From contig JAHWJH010000009.1 of the NCBI GenBank assembly GCA_019348555.1, positions 1 to 36,000 of the forward strand: 36,000 nt of DNA, written 5' to 3'. This stretch comes from Actinomycetota bacterium. Lineage in GTDB: Bacteria > Actinomycetota > Acidimicrobiia > Acidimicrobiales > CADCSY01. Below the pieces are notes generated by a model, which saw only the letters and a list, made by a program, of their open reading frames with translations, was not told the origin of the DNA and did no database searches. Of this stretch, positions 9,933-17,362 are shown in pieces. A program made the position numbers and the translations under genes. How positions within the stretch are numbered: the stretch's first letter is position 1; each line of letters begins with the position of its first letter.

Positions 9933-10481
9933 CTAGAGGTCGACCTGCACGGGGCCCCGGGCCGTGCCATCGACCTCGAAGTACTCCCGGGGCCGGAACT
10001 GCAGCGGGCCGGCGAGCACCAACGACGGGAACGACTGGATCTTGGTGTTGTAGCGCAGAACGGTGTCGTTGTAGAACTGACGGGCGTAGGCGATGCGGCC
10101 TTCGGTGCCGCTCAGTTCCTCCTGGAGCTGGAGGAAGCCCTGGTTGGCCTTGAGGTCGGGGTACGCCTCTGACACCGCGAACAGCGACATCAAGGCCGAG
10201 GTGACCATGTTGTCGGCCCTGGCCTGCTCGGCCGGCCCCCCGGCGTCGATGGCCGCCGCCCGAGCCTCGGTGACCGCCTCGAGGGTGTCGCGTTCATGGG
10301 TGGCGTAGCCCTTGACCGTCTCCACCAGGTTGGGGATGAGGTCGTAGCGCCGGCGCAGCTGGACGTCGATCTGGGCCCACGCGCCCTCGATGCGGTTCCG
10401 CAGCTTGATGAGGCCGTTGTAGAGCGCCACCACGTAGACCACCAGGACGACGGCGACGCCGATCAGGACCCAGCGCAGCAT
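9933..10481 (-). CDS. lemA: LemA family protein
   Basis: MLRWVLIGVAVVLVVYVVALYNGLIKLRNRIEGAWAQIDVQLRRRYDLIPNLVETVKGYATHERDTLEAVTEARAAA...; adjacent to htpX as commonly observed. Confidence 0.96.
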   Translation of the reverse strand: MLRWVLIGVAVVLVVYVVALYNGLIKLRNRIEGAWAQIDVQLRRRYDLIPNLVETVKGYATHERDTLEAVTEARAAAIDAGGPAEQARADNMVTSALMSLFAVSEAYPDLKANQGFLQLQEELSGTEGRIAYARQFYNDTVLRYNTKIQSFPSLVLAGPLQFRPREYFEVDGTARGPVQVDL

Positions 10482-10545
10482 GGCGCCGATGGTACTGCGG
10501 CGGCCGTGACCGGCCGTTCGTCACGAGAACGACACAGAGCGAACC

Positions 10546-10574
10546 TTGCGTGCCCTCAAGGGGCCCTTCATACT
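10546..10574 (+). promoter_or_regulatory. Candidate sigma70-type promoter TTGCGT-N17-CATACT
   Basis: -35 at 10546-10551, 17-nt spacer, -10 at 10569-10574, upstream of the 10666 CDS. Confidence 0.5.
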
Positions 10575-10665
10575 GCACGACACTCACCGTGACTGGTCCA
10601 CCACATCGCGCAGTCCCATGGTGCCGATGTCCGCCCGGGCGGGGATGACCGAACAGGAGAACTCC

Positions 10666-12363
10666 ATGCGTATCAAGCGACTACTCGGCGCGGCAACCGC
10701 CGCCACCGTGCTGCTGGCCGGGCCGCTCTCGGCGGCGGCCGGCGCCGCCGAGGAGCCGGCAGCTCCCACTGGCGTGGGCTCCGGGGTCGTCCGCTCCACC
10801 TTGCTCGGCATCGACATCGGTGAGCTGCTCAACCTCGATGTCCTCGACGACGAGAGCCTCTCGACCATCGACCCGGTGAACGGTGAACCCATCTCGTCGG
10901 CCGTGCTCAACCCCCTGAAGCTGACGTCGTCGGTCCTCGGGCCCCTGTCGCTCGGCAGCGTCGCCACCAGCACCACCGGCGCCGAGGACCGTGAGGCGGT
11001 CGACGCCGACACCGCCGGCAACATCCCCCTGCCCATCGTGAGCGGCCTGCTCAACGGCACGCTCTCGTCGATCGTCGACGCCGACGGCGCCCGCTCCAGC
11101 CTGCTCGCCGGCATCGGCGGCAACGGCCTCGACCTGGTGGGCGGCCTGCTCGACGTCGGCAAGACCCCGGAGGCCATGACGTTCACGACCAACGCCGCCC
11201 CGGCCCGGGCCGAGGGCCTGCGGGGCCTCAACATTCCCTCGCTCTCGCTGCTCAACCTGGGGGATCTGCTGCAGGGCCTGGGTCTGCCACTCGCTGACCT
11301 GCCCCTCACCGATCTCACCGGCCTACTCGAAGGTCTCGGCATCGACCAGGTGCCGGTGGCCGGCGAGCTGATCGACACCGCCGACCTGACGGAAACGGTG
11401 GAGGGCCTGGTGGGCGGTCTCGACGTGCTCGAGGCCGTTCCCGCCGACGACCTCGATCTGCCCCTGACCGGCGAGCTCTGCGACACGCTCGACGGCGCAG
11501 TCGGCCCGATCCTGGGTGGAGTGCTCGGTGGCGGCATGGACGACAGCGAGAACTGCACCACCGCCCTGGACACCGAAGGCGAGATCCCCGTCGTCGGCAA
11601 CATCGTCGAGAACGTCGACGGGCTCCTCGAAGACATTCTCGGCGGCATGCTGCCGACGCTCGACGGGCTGAACCTGCTCGAGGTCCGCGACATCAGGGCG
11701 GGGATGGTGGCCACCGCCACCGACTCGGTCGACTCCTCGGTGTCCGACGTGGTGGCCTCCATCGGCTCGCTCAAGGTGGCCAACCTCAGCCTGCTCGAGA
11801 ACATCGATCTCACCAAGGACCTCAACGTCCTCAGCGGCCTGGGCGACACGGTCAGCGGCCTGCTCAACACCGGGCTGGGTCTGGGCGACCTGCTCGACAT
11901 CGACCTGCTGGAGATCGAGGAACTGGTGGCCCCCGATGGCGACTACACCAAGGCGTTGTCGTCGCTGACCGCCCTGGGCGTCGGCATCAAGCCCCTGAGC
12001 CTGATCGGCATCGCCCAGGCCGGCTCCGACGAGCCCACCGCTCGTGGCATCCTCGGCAACGTGCCCCTGCTCGGCGGCGCCGACATGCTCCAGCTCCAAG
12101 GCCTGCTCGGTGGCGTCACCTCGGTCCTCACCAAGGGTCTGGACATCCAGGTCGGCCACATGGCCAGCGAAGGCTTCTTCACCCCGGTGGCGGCGCTGAC
12201 GCCCAACCTGGTCGACCCGCCGGCCAAGGTGGTCACCACGCCCGACGGCAAGCTGCCCCGCACCGGCGGCGGCTCCACCCTGCCGGCGCTGGTTGCGGTG
12301 CTGCTGGCCAGCACCGCCGTGGTGATCCGCCGCACCCTGCGCGCCGAGAAGGTGGAGAGCTGA
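10666..12363 (+). CDS. Secreted LPXTG-type sortase-anchored Leu/Asp-rich surface protein
   Basis: Signal peptide MRIKRLLGAATAATVLLAGPLSAAAGA; C-terminal LPRTGGGSTLPALVAVLLASTAVVIRRTLRAEKVES (LPxTG, hydrophobic segment, basic tail). RBS AGGAGA before ATG 10666. Confidence 0.85.
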   Translation: MRIKRLLGAATAATVLLAGPLSAAAGAAEEPAAPTGVGSGVVRSTLLGIDIGELLNLDVLDDESLSTIDPVNGEPISSAVLNPLKLTSSVLGPLSLGSVATSTTGAEDREAVDADTAGNIPLPIVSGLLNGTLSSIVDADGARSSLLAGIGGNGLDLVGGLLDVGKTPEAMTFTTNAAPARAEGLRGLNIPSLSLLNLGDLLQGLGLPLADLPLTDLTGLLEGLGIDQVPVAGELIDTADLTETVEGLVGGLDVLEAVPADDLDLPLTGELCDTLDGAVGPILGGVLGGGMDDSENCTTALDTEGEIPVVGNIVENVDGLLEDILGGMLPTLDGLNLLEVRDIRAGMVATATDSVDSSVSDVVASIGSLKVANLSLLENIDLTKDLNVLSGLGDTVSGLLNTGLGLGDLLDIDLLEIEELVAPDGDYTKALSSLTALGVGIKPLSLIGIAQAGSDEPTARGILGNVPLLGGADMLQLQGLLGGVTSVLTKGLDIQVGHMASEGFFTPVAALTPNLVDPPAKVVTTPDGKLPRTGGGSTLPALVAVLLASTAVVIRRTLRAEKVES

Positions 12364-12388
12364 CCTCCCCGGCACGTCGGACTTCCCC

Positions 12389-12421
12389 GGGAAAGGGCCC
12401 TCTCCAGAGGGCCCTCTTCCC
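12389..12421. terminator. Strong hairpin (AGGGCCCTCT-CC-AGAGGGCCCT with flanking GGGAA/TTCCC pairing), no U-tract
   Basis: 10-bp perfect stem extended by 5 bp with one bulged C, immediately after the stop at 12361-12363. Confidence 0.6.
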
Positions 12422-12461
12422 GCGCTCGGGACGGTGGTCGCGAGCCGTCGTCGTCGCCGCC

Positions 12462-13079
12462 GTGCTGGGGGTCGCCGGCTGTGGCGGCTCGGGTGACGAC
12501 GTCGACGGCGACGTCACCACCACCAGCACCACGTCGACGTCGCTCAGCGCGCCGACCACTGCGACCTCGACCGGCGGCAACGGGGCCGGCTCGTCCACCA
12601 CCACCACCTCCACCGCCGGCAGCGCCTTCCAGGGCAGCACCACCCCGACCTCCGCCCCGACACCCCCGGGCACCGAGGTGGCGCTGCTGGCGGATGTGCG
12701 GGTGGCCGGCCAGCAGGGGTTCGACCGGGTGGTGTTCGAATTCGCCGACAGCCAGCTCCCCGGCTACGACATCTCCTACCTCGACGGACCGGCCATCCAG
12801 GACGGCTCCGGGGAGGAGGTGGAGGTCGCCGGCGGCTCTGCTCTGGAGGTCCGGCTGGCTCCGGCGTCGGGCGTCGATCTGCGCCGGGGCACCTTCGAAC
12901 CCACCTACACCGGTCAGCGGCGGGTGCGGGGCGACACCGAGGTGGTCACCGAGGTGGTCCGCATCGGCGACTTCGAGGCCAACCTGACCTGGGTCATCGG
13001 CCTCGACGAGATGGTGCCCTACCGGGTGGAGGTGCTCAGCAACCCCGCCCGGGTCGTCATCGACCTCGCCGTTGCCTGA
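12462..13079 (+). CDS. AMIN-like-domain lipoprotein with Thr/Ser linker (true start uncertain, probably upstream)
   Basis: ...RWSRAVVVAAVLGVAGCGGSGDD lipobox (GVAGC), Thr-rich linker, EVALLADVRVAGQQGFDRVVFEFADSQLPGYDISYLDGP...YRVEVLSNPARVVIDLA. Confidence 0.75.
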   Translation: MLGVAGCGGSGDDVDGDVTTTSTTSTSLSAPTTATSTGGNGAGSSTTTTSTAGSAFQGSTTPTSAPTPPGTEVALLADVRVAGQQGFDRVVFEFADSQLPGYDISYLDGPAIQDGSGEEVEVAGGSALEVRLAPASGVDLRRGTFEPTYTGQRRVRGDTEVVTEVVRIGDFEANLTWVIGLDEMVPYRVEVLSNPARVVIDLAVA

Positions 13080-14139
13080 CGACGGTCTCATAGCGCTCCA
13101 GGTACCGCTCGGCCATCCGGTCGGTCGACAGCTCCAGCGCCCGGGCGGCGCCGGCGGCGACCAGCGACGCTGCCAGGTCGGGTTCGAAGAGCACCCGGCG
13201 GAGCGCCGAGCCCAGGGCTTCGGCGTCGCCGGCGGGTACCAGCACCGCTTCGTGGTCGGCACGGGCCACGGCTGCGTAGCCGGGGAGGTCGCTGGCCACG
13301 ACCGCTGTGCCGGCGGCCATGGCTTCGACCAGGACCATCCCGAACGACTCGCCCCGCAGGCTGGGGGCGCACAACACGTCGGCCCCTGCCAGGCGGGCGA
13401 CGAGCTCGTGGTCGTCGAGGCGACCGAGCCAGCGCACCCGGTCGTCGCCCGCCGAGCGCTTCTGCAGCCGCTCGGTCTCCGGACCGTCACCGACCACCCA
13501 CACCTCCACGTCGGCCGGCAGGCCGGAGAGAGCGGCTAGGAGCACGGCAAGCCCCTTGCGCGGCTCGTGGCGGCCGATGAACACCACGGTCGGCCGCTGG
13601 GTCGGCGAGGGCTCGACCCCGGCGAAGCGGGCGAGCTCGACGCCGTTGGGCACGACGTCGTAGTCGCCGCCGAGATACCGAGCGGCCAACGCCGCCGCCT
13701 CGGCCGACACCGCGCAGCGCAGCCCGAGGCGACCGGCCACCCGGGCGAGCACCACGCCGGCCCACCGGTAGGAGGCGCTGGTTCCGGCGGCGTGGAAGGT
13801 CCCCACCATCGGGGCCCGGGTGCAGGACACGGCGGTCAGGCACGGACCCGGGACCAGGGGCTCGTGCAGGTGCACCACGTCGTAGGAACCGTGCCGGAGC
13901 GCGTGCAGCGTGCGCAGGGCCGTGGCCGGCCCGAGCGCGACAGGGGCCACCGACCCGTTGGCGGGAAGGGCGATCGAACGTCCCAACGACACGACACCCG
14001 GTTGCGCCGAGCCGTCCGACGGCCCGAGGACGTCCGCGTCGTGGCCGAGCGCCCGCAACGCGCCGGCCAATCCCAACACCTGGCCCTGGACACCTCCGGG
14101 GACGCTCAGCGAGTACGGGCAGACCACCGCGACGCGCAC
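13057..14139 (-). CDS. pimA: GT4 glycosyltransferase, phosphatidylinositol mannosyltransferase (PimA)-like
   Basis: VRVAVVCPYSLSVPGGVQGQVLGLAGALRALGHDADVLGP...VVFIGRHEPRKGLAVLLAAL...PSLRGESFGMVLVEAMAAGTAVVASDLPGY. Confidence 0.85.
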   Translation of the reverse strand: MRVAVVCPYSLSVPGGVQGQVLGLAGALRALGHDADVLGPSDGSAQPGVVSLGRSIALPANGSVAPVALGPATALRTLHALRHGSYDVVHLHEPLVPGPCLTAVSCTRAPMVGTFHAAGTSASYRWAGVVLARVAGRLGLRCAVSAEAAALAARYLGGDYDVVPNGVELARFAGVEPSPTQRPTVVFIGRHEPRKGLAVLLAALSGLPADVEVWVVGDGPETERLQKRSAGDDRVRWLGRLDDHELVARLAGADVLCAPSLRGESFGMVLVEAMAAGTAVVASDLPGYAAVARADHEAVLVPAGDAEALGSALRRVLFEPDLAASLVAAGAARALELSTDRMAERYLERYETVVRQRRGR

Positions 14140-14221
14140 TGCGTCGCCAGCGTAGGCGGACAGCGGATCGCGGGTCGGTGCCCCGGCGGGACGCCGGCAC
14201 CGCCGGGGCAACCGGACCGAC

Positions 14222-14659
14222 TCAGGCGGACGCGGACTCCGCTTCGATGGCCTTGCCCTTGCCGTTGCCGGCCGATACCTCCACCCGACGGGGCTTGGCC
14301 TGCTCCGCGACCGGGATCGACACGGTGAGGACGCCGTCGCGGTAGTCGGCTTCGATGGCGTCGGGGTTGAGCCCCTCGCCCAGGAAGAGCTGGCGGCTGA
14401 AGCTGCCCTGAGGCCGTTCCGAGACGATCACCTGGTCGCCCTCGGCGGGCTGCCAGCGCCGCTCGGCGGACACGGTGACGACGTTCCTCTCCACGGTCAG
14501 GTCGATGGACGACGGGTCGACGCCGGGTACGTCGAAATGCACCACGAAGCGATCCTGGTGCCGGTAGGCGTCCATGGGCATGACCGGCGGACGGCCGCCG
14601 CCCCCCGTCTGCTGCACCAGGCGGTCGAGCTCACGAAGCGGATCGAATCGCATCAACAT
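14222..14659 (-). CDS. Hsp20/alpha-crystallin small heat shock protein
   Basis: MLMRFDPLRELDRLVQQTGGGGRPPVMPMDAYRHQDRFVVHFDVPGVDPSSIDLTVERNVVTVSAERRWQP...GVLTVSIPVAEQAKPRRVEV. Confidence 0.97.
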   Translation of the reverse strand: MLMRFDPLRELDRLVQQTGGGGRPPVMPMDAYRHQDRFVVHFDVPGVDPSSIDLTVERNVVTVSAERRWQPAEGDQVIVSERPQGSFSRQLFLGEGLNPDAIEADYRDGVLTVSIPVAEQAKPRRVEVSAGNGKGKAIEAESASA

Positions 14660-14700
14660 GGGACGCTCCCTCCCTCCGGTGTGGCTGAGTCTCTACCGAT

Positions 14701-14729
14701 ACCCTACCCCGCTCGGCCAGCATTGACAA
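14701..14729 (-). promoter_or_regulatory. Candidate sigma70-type promoter of hsp20: TTGTCA-N17-TAGGGT
   Basis: Reverse strand: TTGTCA (14729-14724), 17-nt spacer, TAGGGT (14706-14701). Confidence 0.6.
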
Positions 14730-14889
14730 CCCTCGACTCATGTTTCCCCCCTTCGTGACACCCAGGTCTGATCGGCTCGCTGCGGGTCAGCAGCGTCGCC
14801 GCGGGCCGGCCCCTGGTAGGCTCGACAGCGGTCGGCCCCTCATCCTTCAGCGAACAGGGACGTGACTGACCTCGGGCGAGGAGTCACGC

Positions 14890-15627
14890 ATGCAGGGCCA
14901 GGACCGCGAAGCGCTGTCGAGGAGCCTCGACGCGCTCACTGGGTACGTCGCCGGTGAGGACACTCTGGAGGAGACCCTCACCCGGATCTCGGAGCTCGGG
15001 ATCGAAGCCGTCGAGGGCGCCGACATCACCGGGATCACGCTGCTCGACGGCGAGCGTCCCACGACTGCGGTGTTCTCCGATCCCACCTCGCCGGAGGTCG
15101 ACTCGGTCCAGTACGCCACCGGCAAGGGGCCGTGCCTGGATGCTTCCCGTGAGCAACGGGTCTTCCGGATCGACTCGACCACCGACGATCCACGGTGGGA
15201 GGAGTTCTGCAAGGCGGCGGCGGCGAAGGAGATCTACAGCGTCCTCTCGTGCCCGCTCTCGGTGAAGGGCCGCGGCATCGGGGCGCTCAACTTCTACTCC
15301 CGTACCCCCGGGGCGTTCACCGAGGACGACGAGGGGCTGGGAAGCCTCTTCGCCCGCCAAGCAGCGGTGGCCCTCGCCAACGCATCGGCGTACTGGGGTG
15401 CGACTGCACTGGCCGAGCAGCTCAAGGAGGCCCTGACCTCACGAGCGGTGATCGACCAGGCCAAGGGCATCATCATGGGCGTGCAGCGGTGCTCCGCCGA
15501 CGACGCCTTCGACCTGCTGCGCCGGGCGTCGCAGCGGGAGAACAAGAAGCTGCGCGACATCGCCCAGAGCATCGTCGAGCGCGCCCAGACCCACCGCTCG
15601 ACGGCGGCTGGTCGCCCCGAGGCCTGA
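14890..15627 (+). CDS. GAF and ANTAR domain-containing regulator
   Basis: GAF-like region LTGYVAGEDTLEETLTRISELGIEAVEGADITGITLLDG...CPLSVKGRGIGALNFYSRTPGAF, ANTAR ALTSRAVIDQAKGIIMGVQRCSADDAFDLLRRASQRENKKLRDIAQSIVE. Confidence 0.93.
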   Translation: MQGQDREALSRSLDALTGYVAGEDTLEETLTRISELGIEAVEGADITGITLLDGERPTTAVFSDPTSPEVDSVQYATGKGPCLDASREQRVFRIDSTTDDPRWEEFCKAAAAKEIYSVLSCPLSVKGRGIGALNFYSRTPGAFTEDDEGLGSLFARQAAVALANASAYWGATALAEQLKEALTSRAVIDQAKGIIMGVQRCSADDAFDLLRRASQRENKKLRDIAQSIVERAQTHRSTAAGRPEA

Positions 15628-15642
15628 CCAACTCGCGTCGGG

Positions 15643-16020
15643 TCAGTTGAGGGCGGCGTCGATGGTCGGGTAGATGGCCACGCGCTCGTGGAGGTTCCAG
15701 GCGCGCAGCAGCGCCCGGGCCGTCGAGCGGCGGCACACCACGACCAGACTCCCTCCCGACGAGACCAGCATGGCCTTGAGCCGGTTGAGCAGGCGACGAA
15801 CGACCTCCCGGTCCAGCAGCGTCAGATCCGTCAGGTCGACCACGACCGCCTGGGTGCACGGAGGCAACAACGGCAGCGCATGGTCGAGATCAGCGTCAGG
15901 CGTCTCGCCGCCGGCGACTCCTTCGATGCTCACCACCGTCGCCGCCAGTTGGTGGCGGATCGTGATCTGCATGCCGGGCGCGGCTACCTCAGGCGGGAAC
16001 CGGCTCTCGATCGACGTCAT
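15643..16020 (-). CDS. STAS-domain protein (anti-sigma factor antagonist-like)
   Basis: MQITIRHQLAATVVSIEGVAGGETPDADLDHALPLLPPCTQAVVVDLTDLTLLDREVVRRLLNRLKAMLVSSGGSLVVVCRRSTARALLRAWNLHERVAIYPTIDAAL. Confidence 0.85.
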   Translation of the reverse strand: MTSIESRFPPEVAAPGMQITIRHQLAATVVSIEGVAGGETPDADLDHALPLLPPCTQAVVVDLTDLTLLDREVVRRLLNRLKAMLVSSGGSLVVVCRRSTARALLRAWNLHERVAIYPTIDAALN

Positions 16021-16119
16021 CCCACAGCCTCTCCATCAGCAGATGACGGAGGCGGCGGGGCCGAGCCGAAACGATCCCGAGGACCGCCGTCCCCCGGCTG
16101 TGTGCTCAACCCGGCTCCG

Positions 16120-16148
16120 ATTGTAAGCCTCCGTGCCGCCCGGATCAA
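16120..16148 (-). promoter_or_regulatory. Candidate sigma70-type promoter of the STAS gene: TTGATC-N17-TACAAT
   Basis: Reverse strand: TTGATC (16148-16143), exactly 17 nt, TACAAT (16125-16120). Confidence 0.6.
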
Positions 16149-16189
16149 TGGGTTTCACCATCGGCCGCCCGCCGCAGCACCGGTCCCGC

Positions 16190-17260
16190 TCACCGACCGG
16201 TCTGGCGAGGGGTGGAACGGCGGCCCACGCCGGTGGCCAGCTCCCGCCAGCGGAACCTCCCGCCGGCAGCGGGGTCGAGGGGCGGCGTCGACATGCCCGC
16301 CCCCTCCCGCATGCCCTCGAGCATCTCGCCGATGGCGTCGAGGGCGCTGTAGCGCGGACTCCAACCGAGCTGGGTGCGGGCGCGGGTGGAGTCCATCACC
16401 GGCAGGCTGAGCGCCAGGTCGACCAGCATGGGGCTGGCGGGCACCAGGTGGAGACGCCAGGCGGCGCTGACCGCCGCCCGTACCGGTCGGAGCGGGACCT
16501 TGACCGGCCGAGCATCGAGCAGCCGCCCGAGGACGTGGGCGTCGATCACGGGGTCGGCGGCGAGGTTGAACGCACCCCGGACGGGTCGCACGATGGCGAG
16601 GCGGTAGGCCTCGGCGGCGTCACTGGCGTGCAGCGCCTGGAACCGCAGACCGGGCAGGTCGGGCACCACGGGGACGAGATCGGGGCGTACCAGCCGGTTC
16701 GGGAGCAGCGGGCCTGCGAAGAGCCGGCGCTGCTCATCTGCGGCCTCGCGCTTGAAGATGAAGCCCGGACGCATCCGCACCAGCCGGACCTCGGGGTGCA
16801 CCAGCTCGAAGGTGTCGAGCACCCGCTCGAGGTAGGACTTCTCCCGGCCGTAGGCGGCGTGGGGCAGCGCGTGGGTAGGCCACGACTCGTCGACGCCGTG
16901 ATCCTGGGGACCGGGCGAGTAGGCCCCCACCGACGAGGCGTGGACCAGTGCCGGCACCCCGGCGGCGACGACGGCGTCGAAGACCCTCATGCTCCCGAGG
17001 ACGTTGGTGCGCCACGTCTCGAGCTCGTCGTGAGTGGGCTGGAAGATCCACGCCAGGTGGACCACCACGTCGGCGTCCCGGAGGTGCTCCACCAAGTCGT
17101 CGCCGGCGACGTCGACCTCGGCCCAGGTGGTCTTCGCCGGCTGCCATCGCGGTGCCCGCCGGGCTAGGCCCACGACGGCGTCGACGTCGGGCTCGGTGGC
17201 CAACGCCTCGATGAGGCTGGTGCCAACGTTGCCTGTCGCTCCGGTGACGACGACCCGCAT
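16190..17260 (-). CDS. NAD-dependent epimerase/dehydratase family protein (extended SDR)
   Basis: MRVVVTGATGNVGTSLIEALATEPDVDAVVGLARR...VVHLAWIFQPTHDELETWRTNVLGSMRVFDAVVAAGVPALVHASSVGAYSPG...YGREKSYLE. Confidence 0.92.
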   Translation of the reverse strand: MRVVVTGATGNVGTSLIEALATEPDVDAVVGLARRAPRWQPAKTTWAEVDVAGDDLVEHLRDADVVVHLAWIFQPTHDELETWRTNVLGSMRVFDAVVAAGVPALVHASSVGAYSPGPQDHGVDESWPTHALPHAAYGREKSYLERVLDTFELVHPEVRLVRMRPGFIFKREAADEQRRLFAGPLLPNRLVRPDLVPVVPDLPGLRFQALHASDAAEAYRLAIVRPVRGAFNLAADPVIDAHVLGRLLDARPVKVPLRPVRAAVSAAWRLHLVPASPMLVDLALSLPVMDSTRARTQLGWSPRYSALDAIGEMLEGMREGAGMSTPPLDPAAGGRFRWRELATGVGRRSTPRQTGR

Positions 17261-17362
17261 GGGGTGGCCCTACCCGGGCCGCAGCACGGCGACGCCGGTT
17301 AACGCAGAGGTTGCGCCGGCCATGGAGAAGGTAGACCTGCCCGTGATGGGTGGGGTCCGGCG

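Noticed and set aside
8736-10172. 478-aa plus-strand ORF opposite DUF3048/htpX/lemA
   Set aside because: His/Gly/Gln/Asp-rich antisense translation, no recognisable domain; minus-strand genes are well supported.
12520-12660. ACC-rich tract as a possible nucleotide repeat
   Set aside because: Encodes a Thr/Ser linker of a lipoprotein; irregular units, not a tandem array.
11943-13490. 515-aa minus ORF spanning the LPXTG and AMIN genes
   Set aside because: Off-frame relative to pimA and antisense to supported genes; low-complexity composition.
16190-17260. SDR gene as the missing galE
   Set aside because: N-terminal motif TGATGNVG and downstream sequence resemble a generic extended/atypical SDR rather than GalE.
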